A stretch of DNA of 64,000 nt, from NCBI RefSeq assembly GCF_004303025.1, contig NZ_PJQW01000010.1, forward strand, positions 1 to 64,000. Direction: 5' to 3'. Below are positions 51,931-60,530 of this stretch, one piece after another. How positions within the stretch are numbered: position 1 is the first letter of the stretch; each line of letters opens with the position of its first letter. The notes beneath the pieces were generated by a model. The model ran no database searches. It was given only the letters and a program-made list of their open reading frames with translations, and was not told the origin of the DNA. A program made the translations under genes and the position numbers. This stretch comes from Flavobacterium sp. J27 (GTDB lineage Bacteria; Bacteroidota; Bacteroidia; Flavobacteriales; Flavobacteriaceae).

Positions 51931-53772
51931 TTAGCTTCTTCTAGAGCGTTTTGCTTTGTCGAAAAAACCATTTGAATTGTTGTTGTCGCTTCTTCTTCCT
52001 CTTCTTTCACCATCTCCCGATTTTTTTGAGTCAAATTTACGATCGCCTCCAGATCTTCTGTCGCTACCTCCAGAACGTCTGTCATCTCTGTTTTTATCTC
52101 CTCTGAAACCTCCGCCGGAACGTCTGTCTCCACCACGTCCATTGTGATCTCTTCTTCTTGAGTTTGATCCACCTTCGTTCTTAGAGATTTCAACATTAAT
52201 TTTTCGTCCTTGTAAGCTAAATGCATTTAGAACTTCCATTACTTTTGGAGCAATAGATGCATCTGTGTTAAAGAATGAGAAACCTTCTTTTACGTCTACT
52301 TTAAATACATCATCTCGACCTAAATCTAAAGTGTCTCTTAAGAAATCTTTTAAGGTCATCCAATCAAAATTATCTCTGGAACCAATATTAATAAAGAAAC
52401 GAACGGCACCATCAGTTGGAATTACTCCCGAGTCTCTTCTGTTACCGCCATCGGTTGTGATGTCTTTCGATTTTTTGTAATAATTGATAAAACGGTTAAA
52501 TTCTACAGAAACCATTTTTTTTATTAATTCTTCTTTAGGAATATCTTTTAAAACTTCTTCAATAGCAGGTAAATAAGCATCTATTTCATGGTCTACTTCA
52601 ACATCTTTAATTCTGTTTGCTAAATGGAATAATTGTATTTGGCAAATTTCTATTCCTGATGGAATTGGTTTTTCTTCAAATTTCGTTTTGATAATGCGTT
52701 CAATTTGAGAAATTTTACGCAATTCACTTTTAGTAATAATTACTAATGAAGTACCTGATTTTCCTGCACGACCAGTTCTCCCTGAACGGTGAGTATAGGT
52801 TTCTACTTCATCTGGTAATTGATAGTTAATTACGTGTGTTACATCATCTACATCAATACCTCTAGCAGCAACATCGGTAGCAACTAGCATTTGAATTTGT
52901 CTTCCTCTAAAAGACTTCATTACGCCATCTCTTTGTGCTTGAGATAAATCTCCATGTAGTGCCGCTGCACTATAACCATCTTCGATTAGTTTTTCTGCAA
53001 CAGCTTGTGTGTCTCTTTTCGTTCTACAAAATACTACAGAAAAAATATCTGGGTTTGCGTCTGCTAAGCGTTTTAAAGCTTCATAACGGTCTCTTGCACT
53101 TACTAAATAAAATTCGTGAGAAACATTTTCATTACCTGAGTTTTTATGCCCCACGGTAATTTCTAGTGGTTTTCTCATAAATTCTTTAGCAATACGAGCT
53201 ACTTCTTGTGGCATTGTTGCAGAAAACAACCAAGTACTTTTTTCTTTTGGAGTGTCGGATAAGATAGAAGTAATATCTTCATAGAATCCCATGTTTAACA
53301 TTTCGTCAGCTTCATCAAGAACACAATAATTAATGTTTTTGATGTTAACCATGCTGCGGTTAATCATGTCTTGCATTCTACCAGGAGTAGCTACAATAAT
53401 TTGAGCTCCTCTTCTTATTTGGTTGGCTTGTTCTGTAATGCTTGCGCCACCATAAATGGCAACAGTATTTAATCCTTTAATGTATTTAGAGTATAGTTTA
53501 ATCTCATTCGTAATTTGAAGACATAACTCTCTTGTAGGCGATAAAATTAATGCTTGAGTGTCTCTATTTTCAGCATCAATTTTTTGAATAAGCGGAAAAC
53601 CAAATGCAGCCGTTTTACCTGTTCCGGTTTGAGCTAAAGCTACAATATCAGTGTCTTTTTCCAATAATAGGGGAATCGCTTTTTCCTGTACTTCCGATGG
53701 ATTTTCAAATCCAAGGTCTTTAATCGCGAGCAGAAGCGATTCATTTAGACCTAATTGTTCAAATTTATTCAT
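51931..53772 (-). CDS. deaD: DEAD-box RNA helicase with RGG-rich tail
   Basis: 613 residues. Helicase core with Q motif NPSEVQEKAIPLLL, Walker A AQTGTGKT, PTREL, DEAD (CVLDEADEML), SAT, and HRSGRTGRAGKSG (motif VI). A DbpA-type RNA-binding domain (about 465-545: VRFFINIGSRDNFDWMTLKDFLRDTL) is followed by an Arg/Gly/Ser-rich disordered tail from about 550, which would increase non-specific RNA binding. It likely unwinds structured RNA in ribosome assembly and cold adaptation. Its tail creates antisense ORFs that are not genes. Confidence 0.96.
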   Translation of the reverse strand: MNKFEQLGLNESLLLAIKDLGFENPSEVQEKAIPLLLEKDTDIVALAQTGTGKTAAFGFPLIQKIDAENRDTQALILSPTRELCLQITNEIKLYSKYIKGLNTVAIYGGASITEQANQIRRGAQIIVATPGRMQDMINRSMVNIKNINYCVLDEADEMLNMGFYEDITSILSDTPKEKSTWLFSATMPQEVARIAKEFMRKPLEITVGHKNSGNENVSHEFYLVSARDRYEALKRLADANPDIFSVVFCRTKRDTQAVAEKLIEDGYSAAALHGDLSQAQRDGVMKSFRGRQIQMLVATDVAARGIDVDDVTHVINYQLPDEVETYTHRSGRTGRAGKSGTSLVIITKSELRKISQIERIIKTKFEEKPIPSGIEICQIQLFHLANRIKDVEVDHEIDAYLPAIEEVLKDIPKEELIKKMVSVEFNRFINYYKKSKDITTDGGNRRDSGVIPTDGAVRFFINIGSRDNFDWMTLKDFLRDTLDLGRDDVFKVDVKEGFSFFNTDASIAPKVMEVLNAFSLQGRKINVEISKNEGGSNSRRRDHNGRGGDRRSGGGFRGDKNRDDRRSGGSDRRSGGDRKFDSKKSGDGERRGRRSDNNNSNGFFDKAKRSRRS

Positions 53773-53793
53773 AAAATATTTTAAATTGGGTGC

Positions 53794-53801
53794 AAAGGTA
53801 T
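53794..53801 (-). promoter_or_regulatory. -7 box of deaD
   Basis: Minus-strand TACCTTTG followed by GCACC; the ATG is about 22 bases downstream. Confidence 0.55.
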
Positions 53802-53931
53802 GTTTATTTAATTGGATAAACTAATTTGTTTGTGATTGATTTTCAAATAATTGAGTTTTTTTAATTGTTAGTTATGATAAAAAAAATGCTTTGGTAAAAA
53901 AAATAAAAGAATAAAATACAGTATTATTCGA

Positions 53932-53939
53932 TACTTTTG
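53932..53939 (+). promoter_or_regulatory. -7 box of the TRIC gene
   Basis: TACTTTTG matches TAnnTTTG; the ATG at 53964 lies 24 bases downstream. Confidence 0.5.
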
Positions 53940-53963
53940 TGAGAAATTGTTTTACAATAGATT

Positions 53964-54575
53964 ATGTTTGAAATTATTGATGTTCTTGGAACTTTAGTTT
54001 TTGCTATTTCAGGTGCTTTAACAGCTATTTATAAAAAATTAGATTTATTTGGAGTTTATTGTATTGCATTTGTAACTGCTTTGGGTGGAGGGACATTGCG
54101 AGATGTTTTAATTGGAAACACTCCTGTAGGATGGATGCTCGATTTAAAGTATGTAGCTATCATTTTTATCGGATTTATACTGTCTCTTTTATTTAATAAG
54201 TATTTAGAAAAATTAAGAATTTCTTTATTTCTTTTCGATACTATTGGTTTTGGTGTTTTTACATTAATTGGTATTGAGAAAGGAATAGAGCATAATCTAC
54301 ATCCAGTAATTTGTATTGTTTTAGGTGCTTTAACAGCTACTTTTGGAGGTGTTATCAGGGATATTTTATGTAACGAAATTCCAGTTTTGTTTCGAAAAGA
54401 AATTTATGCAACTTTGAGTATTTTAGGAGGTCTTTTGTTTTTTATTTTATTGAAATGGGGTTTGGATTTAGATCTTATTTATCTGTTATCAAGCGTTTTT
54501 ATTATTTCGGCTAGAATTATAGCTTTTAAATTAAACTGGAGTTTGCCTACTGGTAATGTTTTTCTAAAAAAATAA
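53964..54575 (+). CDS. Trimeric intracellular cation (TRIC) channel family protein
   Basis: 203 residues with seven helices arranged as two three-helix repeats plus one: DVLGTLVFAISGALTAIYKKLDLFGVYCIAFVTALGGGTLRDVLIG and FDTIGFGVFTLIGIEKGIEHNLHPVICIVLGALTATFGGVIRDILC. The repeated GGG-RD blocks are the family signature. Bacterial TRIC proteins form trimers that conduct monovalent cations, K+ in the studied cases. Its last 29 bases overlap the 3' end of the convergent rdgB-like gene. Confidence 0.92.
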   Translation: MFEIIDVLGTLVFAISGALTAIYKKLDLFGVYCIAFVTALGGGTLRDVLIGNTPVGWMLDLKYVAIIFIGFILSLLFNKYLEKLRISLFLFDTIGFGVFTLIGIEKGIEHNLHPVICIVLGALTATFGGVIRDILCNEIPVLFRKEIYATLSILGGLLFFILLKWGLDLDLIYLLSSVFIISARIIAFKLNWSLPTGNVFLKK

Positions 54576-55128
54576 GTAACTGTTTTACAGCTTTCGCTCT
54601 GTGGCTATAAAAACTTTTTTCTTCCATGCTTAACTCTGCAAATGTTTTATTTACTTCATTTGGTTGGAAAATAGGGTCGTACCCAAAACCTTTATTTCCT
54701 TTTTTTTCTGAAATAATATGACCATTAGCAATTCCTGTAAAAAGATGTTGTTCTTGGTTTATGTTTAACGCGATAACTGTTTTAAATTGGGCCTTTTTAT
54801 TAGTAAATGGTTGTAATTCATGAAGTAGTTTGTTCATGTTGTCTTCCGAATTTTTATGTTCGCCAGCATACCTTGCAGAATAAACACCTGGTGCGCCTTG
54901 TAACGCTTCTACTTCTAGACCTGTATCATCAGCAAAACAGTCGTACCCAAATTTTTCACTAACATAATTTGCTTTCAAAATAGCATTTCCTTCAATGGTT
55001 GTGGCTGTTTCAGGAATATCTTCATGGCAACCTATTTCTTCTAAACTTAGAAGAGTTATTCCTTCTGGAAGCAGTTGTTGAATCTCGGCTATTTTATTTT
55101 TATTATTGGATGCAAATACTAATTTCAT
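54547..55128 (-). CDS. rdgB: Non-canonical purine NTP pyrophosphatase (RdgB/HAM1)
   Basis: 193 residues from ATG 55128 (MKLVFASNNKNKIAEIQQLL), the canonical start; METQKELI at 55152 overlaps the upstream gene and is not expected. Motifs: SNNKNKI, FADDTGLEVEALQGAPGVYSARYAG, and GFGYDPIFQP. It removes dITP, dXTP and ITP to keep them out of nucleic acids. Its start lies 2 bases after the acyltransferase stop, so both are one unit. The 3' ends of this gene and TRIC overlap by 29 bases. Confidence 0.96.
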   Translation of the reverse strand: MKLVFASNNKNKIAEIQQLLPEGITLLSLEEIGCHEDIPETATTIEGNAILKANYVSEKFGYDCFADDTGLEVEALQGAPGVYSARYAGEHKNSEDNMNKLLHELQPFTNKKAQFKTVIALNINQEQHLFTGIANGHIISEKKGNKGFGYDPIFQPNEVNKTFAELSMEEKSFYSHRAKAVKQLLIFLEKHYQ

Positions 55129-55130
55129 AA

Positions 55131-56003
55131 TTAACTCTTTTTGTGTTTCCATCTTTTATGTGTCCATAAATAATATTCTGGAGCTTCGTAGATTTGTTCT
55201 TCAACTTTTCTAATAAATGCTTCAGATATTTCATAATTAGGTATAGAACGAGCATCTTCTGTCATTATTTCCAAAGTGGCTTCATAATACCCTCTTTTGA
55301 TTTTTTTAGTTTTTAGGAAGACAACATTCATATTGAGTCTTTTCGCTAATAATTCAGCACCAATATGTATAGGAGTTTCAATACCCATAAATTGATACCA
55401 ATGCATACGGTGGGAATATTTGGGAGATTGGTCACTAGCGAATCCATAAATACCAAGAATGTTATTTCTTTGATTGTATTCCATTACCTTGATAGATTCT
55501 TTCGTGGTGATTAAATTTGCTTTGAATTTTGAACGAATTTTATGTACTAAACGATCAAAATATGTATTGGCTATTTTTTTATAGATTCCATATCCTTTGT
55601 AATGAATGTAGTAGTTCATAGAAATAAGCCATTCATAACTAGCATAATGTGCGCAGAGAAGTGCAATACTTTTATTTTTTTTCTCAAGTTCAAGGTATAC
55701 ATCTAAGTTAGTAATTTTAAATCTTTTTTGAATTTCTTTTTTAGAAATAGTCATCGTTTTTATCATTTCCAAAAACATATCACACATGTGAGAATAAAAT
55801 TTCTTTTCTATATCTAGCCTTTCTTTTTTTGATAAAAGAGGTAAAGCTAGAGCTATATTTTCACGAACTACTTTTTTTCGGTATCCAACTACTCGATATA
55901 CTAAAAAACAAATTATATCTGAAAAAAGATAGAATAGTTTAAAGGGTAAAATTGAAATAAGGTAAAGAATTGGGTAGAGTAATATATATAGTAAAAGTTG
56001 CAT
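55131..56003 (-). CDS. LpxL/HtrB-like lipid A acyltransferase family protein
   Basis: 290 residues. One N-terminal membrane anchor (LLLYILLYPILYLISILPFKLFYLF), then the lysophospholipid-acyltransferase-like core with ALLCAHYASYEWLI (HX4E catalytic motif) and later WYQFMGIETPIHIGAELLAKR. It would transfer a secondary acyl chain onto lipid A or a similar lipid at the inner membrane. It shares a transcript with rdgB. A minus-strand -7 box at 56016 lies just upstream of its start. Confidence 0.9.
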   Translation of the reverse strand: MQLLLYILLYPILYLISILPFKLFYLFSDIICFLVYRVVGYRKKVVRENIALALPLLSKKERLDIEKKFYSHMCDMFLEMIKTMTISKKEIQKRFKITNLDVYLELEKKNKSIALLCAHYASYEWLISMNYYIHYKGYGIYKKIANTYFDRLVHKIRSKFKANLITTKESIKVMEYNQRNNILGIYGFASDQSPKYSHRMHWYQFMGIETPIHIGAELLAKRLNMNVVFLKTKKIKRGYYEATLEIMTEDARSIPNYEISEAFIRKVEEQIYEAPEYYLWTHKRWKHKKS

Positions 56004-56015
56004 ATTATTTTTTTA

Positions 56016-56023
56016 CAAATATA
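56016..56023 (-). promoter_or_regulatory. -7 box of the acyltransferase/rdgB unit
   Basis: Minus-strand TATATTTG with the start codon 12 bases downstream, giving a very short leader. Confidence 0.5.
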
Positions 56024-56086
56024 CTTCTTTAAAATCATAAGAAAATACCTAAAGTATTATTAAATTTACAGAAAAAAAGACTAAAG

Positions 56087-56719
56087 ATGGATATGATTTT
56101 AATAGCTATCATCGGAGTAACGGCTTTGATAAGTTATAAAGGGTTTAGTGATTATGATTTTTTTCGTAAATACGAACTTCATATAGGAAGAATTCGAGCT
56201 GGAGAGCAAATTAGAATGATTACTTCTGGATTTTTACATTTAGATTTCATGCATTTATTATTTAACATGATTACGCTTTATTTTTTCGCGCCTTATGTAA
56301 TTCGTTTTATAGGAGATATTTACTTTTTATACGTTTATTTTGGAAGTATGATTACTGGTAGTTTGTTAACCTTGTATTTACATAAGGATGATTATTCCTA
56401 TCGTGCTATTGGTGCTTCTGGAGCGGTAATGGGGGTGATTTACGCCTCTATTCTATTAGATGTAGATCAACAAATGCTGTTTTATGGCTTTATTCCAGGA
56501 TATATTTTTGGTATTGGTTATTTGTTTTATTCTATTTATGGGATAAAAGCGAAAAGAGATAATATAGGTCATACCGCACATTTTGGAGGAGCAATAGGAG
56601 GTTATTTAATTACACTTATGAGAGAACCTTCTCTTTTTGAGACAAATACGAAAATTATTGTATTGTTAATGGTTCCAATTGCTATATTATTCTATATGAA
56701 TAAGGCAAACAAACTCTAG
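56087..56719 (+). CDS. Rhomboid-family intramembrane serine protease
   Basis: 210 residues with six helices. FLHLDFMHLLFNMITLYFF supplies the HxxxN region, RAIGASGAVMGVIYASILL the catalytic Ser (GASG), and IGHTAHFGGAIGGYL the catalytic His. Rhomboids cleave transmembrane substrates within the bilayer. The substrate is not predictable here. It ends 40 bases before the SIMPL gene, which has its own sigma-54-like promoter. Confidence 0.93.
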   Translation: MDMILIAIIGVTALISYKGFSDYDFFRKYELHIGRIRAGEQIRMITSGFLHLDFMHLLFNMITLYFFAPYVIRFIGDIYFLYVYFGSMITGSLLTLYLHKDDYSYRAIGASGAVMGVIYASILLDVDQQMLFYGFIPGYIFGIGYLFYSIYGIKAKRDNIGHTAHFGGAIGGYLITLMREPSLFETNTKIIVLLMVPIAILFYMNKANKL

Positions 56720-56720
56720 T

Positions 56721-56737
56721 TTGGCACGTCTTTTGAA
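56721..56737 (+). promoter_or_regulatory. Sigma-54-like promoter of the SIMPL gene
   Basis: TTGGCACGTCTTTTGAA fits TGGCAC-N5-TTG(c/a). The ATG (56760) is about 23 bases from the -12 element, and the start of transcription would be near 56746. It shares TTGGCACG-N3-TTTGA with the site at 39199 on the other strand. Confidence 0.55.
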
Positions 56738-56759
56738 TAAATAAACAAAAAACAATAAT

Positions 56760-57455
56760 ATGAAAAAGCAAATTTTAACCTTAGTATTAGTAGTAACAAC
56801 CATGATGAGTCAAGCACAAGAAAACAGAATTATTCAAGCCCCTCAGGTAACAGTTTCTGGGGAAGGAAAAATAAAAGTTACTCCAGATGAAGCTATCATA
56901 ACGGTAGGAGTGGAGTATTCTGGTTCAGATGCTAAAGAAGTAAAGAAAAAGAATGATGAAACTGTAGATTTAGTTATTAAAACAATTAAAGGTAAAGGAA
57001 TTTCGGTCTCTGATTTTCAAACCCAACAAGTTTCTTTGTATAAGAATTACGATTATCAAACAAAAAAGAATACTTATGTAGCCAGTCAAACTATAAAAAT
57101 TCATTTAAAAGATTTGTCAAAATATGAAGCGGTTATGATGGATTTAGTAAATAGTGGTATTAATCAAATTCAAGGAGTAGAGTTTAAATCTTCTAAAATG
57201 AAACATTACGAAACTGAAGCTAGAAAAAAAGCAGTTTTAGATGCTAAAATGAAGGCAGAAGATTATGTTTCGGTATTAGGACAAAAAATAGGAAAAGCAA
57301 TTTTAATTTCTGATACAACACAACCAAGTTATCCACAACCAATGTACAGAAATGTGATGGCAAAAGGTTTAGAAATGGATGCTGCTAATGAAACGTTAGC
57401 AATTGGTGAAATTGAAATTACGGCAAGTGTAACAATTAGTTTTATTTTAGAATAA
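56760..57455 (+). CDS. Exported SIMPL-domain (DUF541) protein
   Basis: 231 residues. Signal (ILTLVLVVTTMMSQAQ), then a SIMPL domain: PQVTVSGEGKIKVTPDEAIITVGVEYSG, VKKKNDETVDLVIKTIKGKGISVSDFQTQQVSLY and QEIEI-like end GEIEITASVTISFIL. SIMPL proteins are periplasmic or outer-membrane oligomers linked to stress responses. A second SIMPL protein lies at 62049-62942. Followed by a terminator that also serves the tRNA on the other strand. Confidence 0.9.
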   Translation: MKKQILTLVLVVTTMMSQAQENRIIQAPQVTVSGEGKIKVTPDEAIITVGVEYSGSDAKEVKKKNDETVDLVIKTIKGKGISVSDFQTQQVSLYKNYDYQTKKNTYVASQTIKIHLKDLSKYEAVMMDLVNSGINQIQGVEFKSSKMKHYETEARKKAVLDAKMKAEDYVSVLGQKIGKAILISDTTQPSYPQPMYRNVMAKGLEMDAANETLAIGEIEITASVTISFILE

Positions 57456-57474
57456 ATAATAGAAATACAATAAA

Positions 57475-57507
57475 TAAAAAAAGCATCAAGAAATTGATGC
57501 TTTTTTT
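57475..57507. terminator. Bidirectional terminator between SIMPL and tRNA-Tyr
   Basis: AAAAAAAGCATCA and TGATGCTTTTTTT form a 13-bp stem. It ends the SIMPL unit and, on the other strand, starts 2 bases past the tRNA 3' end. Confidence 0.9.
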
Positions 57508-57508
57508 G

Positions 57509-57589
57509 TGGGGAGAGCAGGATTCGAACCTGCGAAGGTTTCCCAGCAGATTTACAGTCTGCCCTCGTTGGCCGCTTGAGTATCTCCCC
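57509..57589 (-). tRNA. tRNA-Tyr (anticodon GTA)
   Basis: Read on the minus strand, the acceptor stem GGGGAGA pairs with TCTCCCC, with discriminator A. The anticodon arm CAGACT-GTA-AATCTG gives anticodon GTA, and the TpsiC arm is GCAGGTTCGAATCCTGC. The extra arm gives it class II form, as expected for bacterial tRNA-Tyr. CCA is not encoded. A terminator hairpin follows directly. An ORF across this region is only its shadow. Confidence 0.97.
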
Positions 57590-57706
57590 AGCCTGTGTCG
57601 CTACTTTGACTTAGCGATTGCAAATATAATACAGTTTTTAATACTTGCAAATAAAAAATCAGCTATTTTTTTAATAATTTTATAACTGTTTGTAAATGAA
57701 AAGTAT

Positions 57707-57734
57707 AAAAAAATCTCCTTAAGGAGATTTTTTT
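57707..57734 (-). terminator. Terminator of the TlpA-like gene
   Basis: A perfect 28-bp palindrome of A-tract, ATCTCCTTAAGGAGAT and T-tract, just past the gene's stop on the minus strand. Confidence 0.85.
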
Positions 57735-57756
57735 ATTTTTTGAGGTAATACTATAA

Positions 57757-58929
57757 TTATAAGCCTAAAAGTTCTCTAACTTTTGTTTTTAATTCATCAC
57801 CTCTTAAGTCTTTTGCAACGATATTTCCTTTTTCATCTAAAATAAATGTAGCTGGAATACTTTCCACATGGTATAGTTTTGCAATTGGTTCTTCCCAATG
57901 TTTTAAATTAGATATATGATTCCATACCAAACCATCTTTTGCAATTGCTTCTTTCCATTTATTTCCATCTTTATCCAATGAAACACCTATAATGTTTAAT
58001 CCTTTTTCGTGTAATTCATTGTATAAGGCTACTACATTAGGATTCTCTACTCGACAAGGTTTACACCAAGAAGCCCAAAAATCGATGATGGTTACCTTTC
58101 CTAAAGACTCTTTTAAAGAAATTGTTTTTCCTTCTGGTGAAGGCGCACTAAAATCTGGTGCAGGAGCTCCTACTTGTACTGCGGCATCTGTTTCAGTAGT
58201 TGTTTTTGTTTCAGTAGTTGTCGCAGAATCGATAGCCTGTTTAATTTTTTTGCCTACTTTAGTATCTAATAATGATTTGTCAAATTTTTCATAATACCCT
58301 TTTGCTTCCTCTGGTGTACAACCACCGCCCATAAGCATACTTTCTAATAATAGAGCAGAAACATAAGCTTTAGGATTTGAAGTAATAAAAGCGATATAAG
58401 TCTCCTTAATGTCTTTTTGAGTTTTTTCTTGTATAACCGCAAAATCTTTCATGATTTGATTAATTGTAGCGGTATCTTGAGTCATTTGCGCATTCTTTAT
58501 TTTTTCGCTATTTATTTTTTTGAAATTTTCAATTTCTTTTGTAGCTTGAGTTGCTTTATCATTAAATTCTTGAAATTTTGTATTATTATAGGTGCCACCA
58601 ATTTTTGATTTGTGAATACTATCATTATCAAATTCAATTTCTGTTTTGCCTTCTTCTAAAATAATGGGTAAGGCTAACATTCCATTTTCAGGTTTTATAT
58701 AAGCAACGTCTAAACCAACTGTTTCTCCTTTAAATTCAAATTTGTTGTTTTCTACAATTGCTGTATCTTTTGCAATTGGCATTCCCTTGTCATCTTGTAA
58801 TTCTAAAATTAATTTTTTACCATTTTCAAGACCTTTAACAGTCCCAGTAATTTGATATTCATTTTCTAAAGCTTTCTCACAAGATGTAAATGCAAAAGCT
58901 GTAACTAGTAATACTAAAATTTTCTTCAT
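57757..58929 (-). CDS. TlpA-like thioredoxin-fold lipoprotein with DUF4369 domain
   Basis: 390 residues. Lipoprotein signal (LVTAFAFTSCEKAL). DUF4369 beta domain at about 25-125 (YQITGTVKGLENGKKLILELQDD), a helical linker, and a C-terminal AhpC/TSA-thioredoxin domain with WASWCKPCRVENPNVV (CxxC active site) and a cis-Pro region ESIPATFILDEKG. Such proteins handle disulfides or redox repair in the periplasm. Single gene with a -7 box at 58956 and a terminator. Confidence 0.93.
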   Translation of the reverse strand: MKKILVLLVTAFAFTSCEKALENEYQITGTVKGLENGKKLILELQDDKGMPIAKDTAIVENNKFEFKGETVGLDVAYIKPENGMLALPIILEEGKTEIEFDNDSIHKSKIGGTYNNTKFQEFNDKATQATKEIENFKKINSEKIKNAQMTQDTATINQIMKDFAVIQEKTQKDIKETYIAFITSNPKAYVSALLLESMLMGGGCTPEEAKGYYEKFDKSLLDTKVGKKIKQAIDSATTTETKTTTETDAAVQVGAPAPDFSAPSPEGKTISLKESLGKVTIIDFWASWCKPCRVENPNVVALYNELHEKGLNIIGVSLDKDGNKWKEAIAKDGLVWNHISNLKHWEEPIAKLYHVESIPATFILDEKGNIVAKDLRGDELKTKVRELLGL

Positions 58930-58955
58930 TTATAATTTTGTCATTTAATTTTAAG

Positions 58956-58963
58956 CAAATGTA
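58956..58963 (-). promoter_or_regulatory. -7 box of the TlpA-like gene
   Basis: Minus-strand TACATTTG, start codon 26 bases downstream. Confidence 0.5.
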
Positions 58964-59006
58964 TTTAAATAAATACACTATTATAGTAATTTAGATTTAA
59001 AATTTT

Positions 59007-59043
59007 CATAAAAAAATCAGGTACTTAGACCTGATTTTTTATG
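59007..59043 (-). terminator. Terminator of the MBL/rhodanese gene
   Basis: CATAAAAAAATCAGGT and ACCTGATTTTTTATG form a long stem over 6 bases, 11 bases past the stop. Confidence 0.85.
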
Positions 59044-59054
59044 AAAAATAGTTT

Positions 59055-60464
59055 TTATTTTAATGTTGAAGGGCAAACATAATTAGTCAAAGAAATATTC
59101 GTATTTCTAATGCCTGCCATTCCTTTTTCTACATTTATCATATTGTGATAGCCTCTAGATTTCATTATTGAAGCCCAAATTACTGAACGATACCCACCTG
59201 CACAATGTACGTAAAAAGGATCTTCTTTTGGTATTTCAGCTAAATGATCATTAATAAAGTCTAAAGGAATGTTAATAGCATTTTCTACATGTTCTGCCGT
59301 AAATTCTCCTGGTTTTCTTGCATCGACTACAATTGCTTTTTCATAATTTGAAGCAAAGACTTCTGGAGTAATTGAAGTAATAGAATCAACTTCATATCCT
59401 TCTTTCTTCCACGCCTCCATACCTCCATTTAAATATCCTAAAGTGTTGTCAAAGCCTACTCGAGATAAACGGGTTACCGTTTCTTCTTCTTTTCCTTCAG
59501 GAGTTATTAGTAAAATAGGTTGTTTCACATCTCGTATTAATGCGCCTACCCATGGTGCAAATTGACCATGTAAACCAATAAAAATTGAATTTGGAACATG
59601 TTCTTTAATATAATCATATTCATTTCTTACATCCAAAATTACGGCTTCAGTTTGATTTGCAATTGCTTCAAATTCTTTAGGAGTAAGAGGTTTATTTGCC
59701 TTTTCTTTCACTGAATCTAGACTTTCGTAGCCCTCAATATTCATCAATACATTTTGAGGAAAATAGGCAGGAGGAGGCAATAATCCATCAAGAAGTTCGT
59801 TTTTAAACTCTTCTAATGTCATATCGGCTCTTAATGCATAGTTTGACTTTTTTTGGTTTCCTAAGGTATCTGTTGTTTCTTTACTCATGTTTTTTCCACA
59901 AGCACTTCCCGCACCATGATTTGGATATACAATTAAAGAATCTTCTAGCGGCATAATTTTGCTTCGAAGCGATTGAAATAAGTATTCTGCTAATTTCTCT
60001 TGTGTTAAATCGGCTACTAATTTTTGTGCCAAATCAGGTCTGCCCACGTCACCAATAAATAAGGTATCACCTGTTATAATACCATGATTTTTACCATTTT
60101 CATCTGTAATTAAATAGCAAGTGCTTTCTAAAGTGTGTCCTGGTGTGTGTATGGCTTTTATAGTATACTTACCAATGGTAAACTCTTGATCGTCTGTTGC
60201 AATGATAGCTTCAAAATTTGGTTTAGCAGTTGGTCCATACACTATTTTTGCACCTGTTTTTTGGGCTAAATCTAAATGTCCAGAAACAAAATCTGCGTGA
60301 AAATGAGTTTCAAAAATGTATTTTATAGTAGCATTATCTTTTTTGGCTCTTTCAATATAAGGTTCTACTTCTCTTAGAGGATCGAATATAGCAGCTTCTC
60401 CATTATTCTCAATATAATAAGCAGCATGGGCAATACAACCCGTATATATTTGTTCTATTTTCAT
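59055..60464 (-). CDS. MBL-fold hydrolase fused to two rhodanese domains (persulfide dioxygenase-like)
   Basis: 469 residues. N-terminal metallo-beta-lactamase domain (1-250) with FETHFHADFVSGH (HxHxDxxxGH), HTPGHTLESTCY and DTLFIGDVGRPDL, the ETHE1-like form with a single iron. Two rhodanese domains follow: the first (about 275-360) has LLITPEGKEE where the active Cys loop should be and so is probably inactive; the second (about 375-455) has YVHCAGGYRSV with the Cys. The product likely oxidises and transfers sulfane sulfur. It lies downstream of TauE-like and Crp/Fnr genes. Confidence 0.93.
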   Translation of the reverse strand: MKIEQIYTGCIAHAAYYIENNGEAAIFDPLREVEPYIERAKKDNATIKYIFETHFHADFVSGHLDLAQKTGAKIVYGPTAKPNFEAIIATDDQEFTIGKYTIKAIHTPGHTLESTCYLITDENGKNHGIITGDTLFIGDVGRPDLAQKLVADLTQEKLAEYLFQSLRSKIMPLEDSLIVYPNHGAGSACGKNMSKETTDTLGNQKKSNYALRADMTLEEFKNELLDGLLPPPAYFPQNVLMNIEGYESLDSVKEKANKPLTPKEFEAIANQTEAVILDVRNEYDYIKEHVPNSIFIGLHGQFAPWVGALIRDVKQPILLITPEGKEEETVTRLSRVGFDNTLGYLNGGMEAWKKEGYEVDSITSITPEVFASNYEKAIVVDARKPGEFTAEHVENAINIPLDFINDHLAEIPKEDPFYVHCAGGYRSVIWASIMKSRGYHNMINVEKGMAGIRNTNISLTNYVCPSTLK

Positions 60465-60486
60465 GTCAAATAAAATTTTATGACTA

Positions 60487-60530
60487 CAAATCTACAAATA
60501 ATATATTTTAATGGAGGTAACCTTAGTTAC
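60487..60530 (-). promoter_or_regulatory. Promoter and Crp/Fnr-type operator of the MBL/rhodanese gene
   Basis: The minus-strand -7 box TAGATTTG is at 60487-60494. The perfect dyad GTAAC-CTTA-GTTAC (60517-60530) is centred about 43 bases upstream of the expected start, an activator position, and overlaps the end of the TauE gene. Confidence 0.6.

Noticed and set aside
51915..52226. Acidic ORF of 103 residues on the minus strand
   Set aside because: It is an out-of-frame reading of the Arg/Gly-rich tail of the DEAD-box helicase.
57494..57685. 63-residue ORF at the end of the SIMPL region
   Set aside because: It reads through the tRNA-Tyr gene and its terminator; the tRNA explains the sequence.
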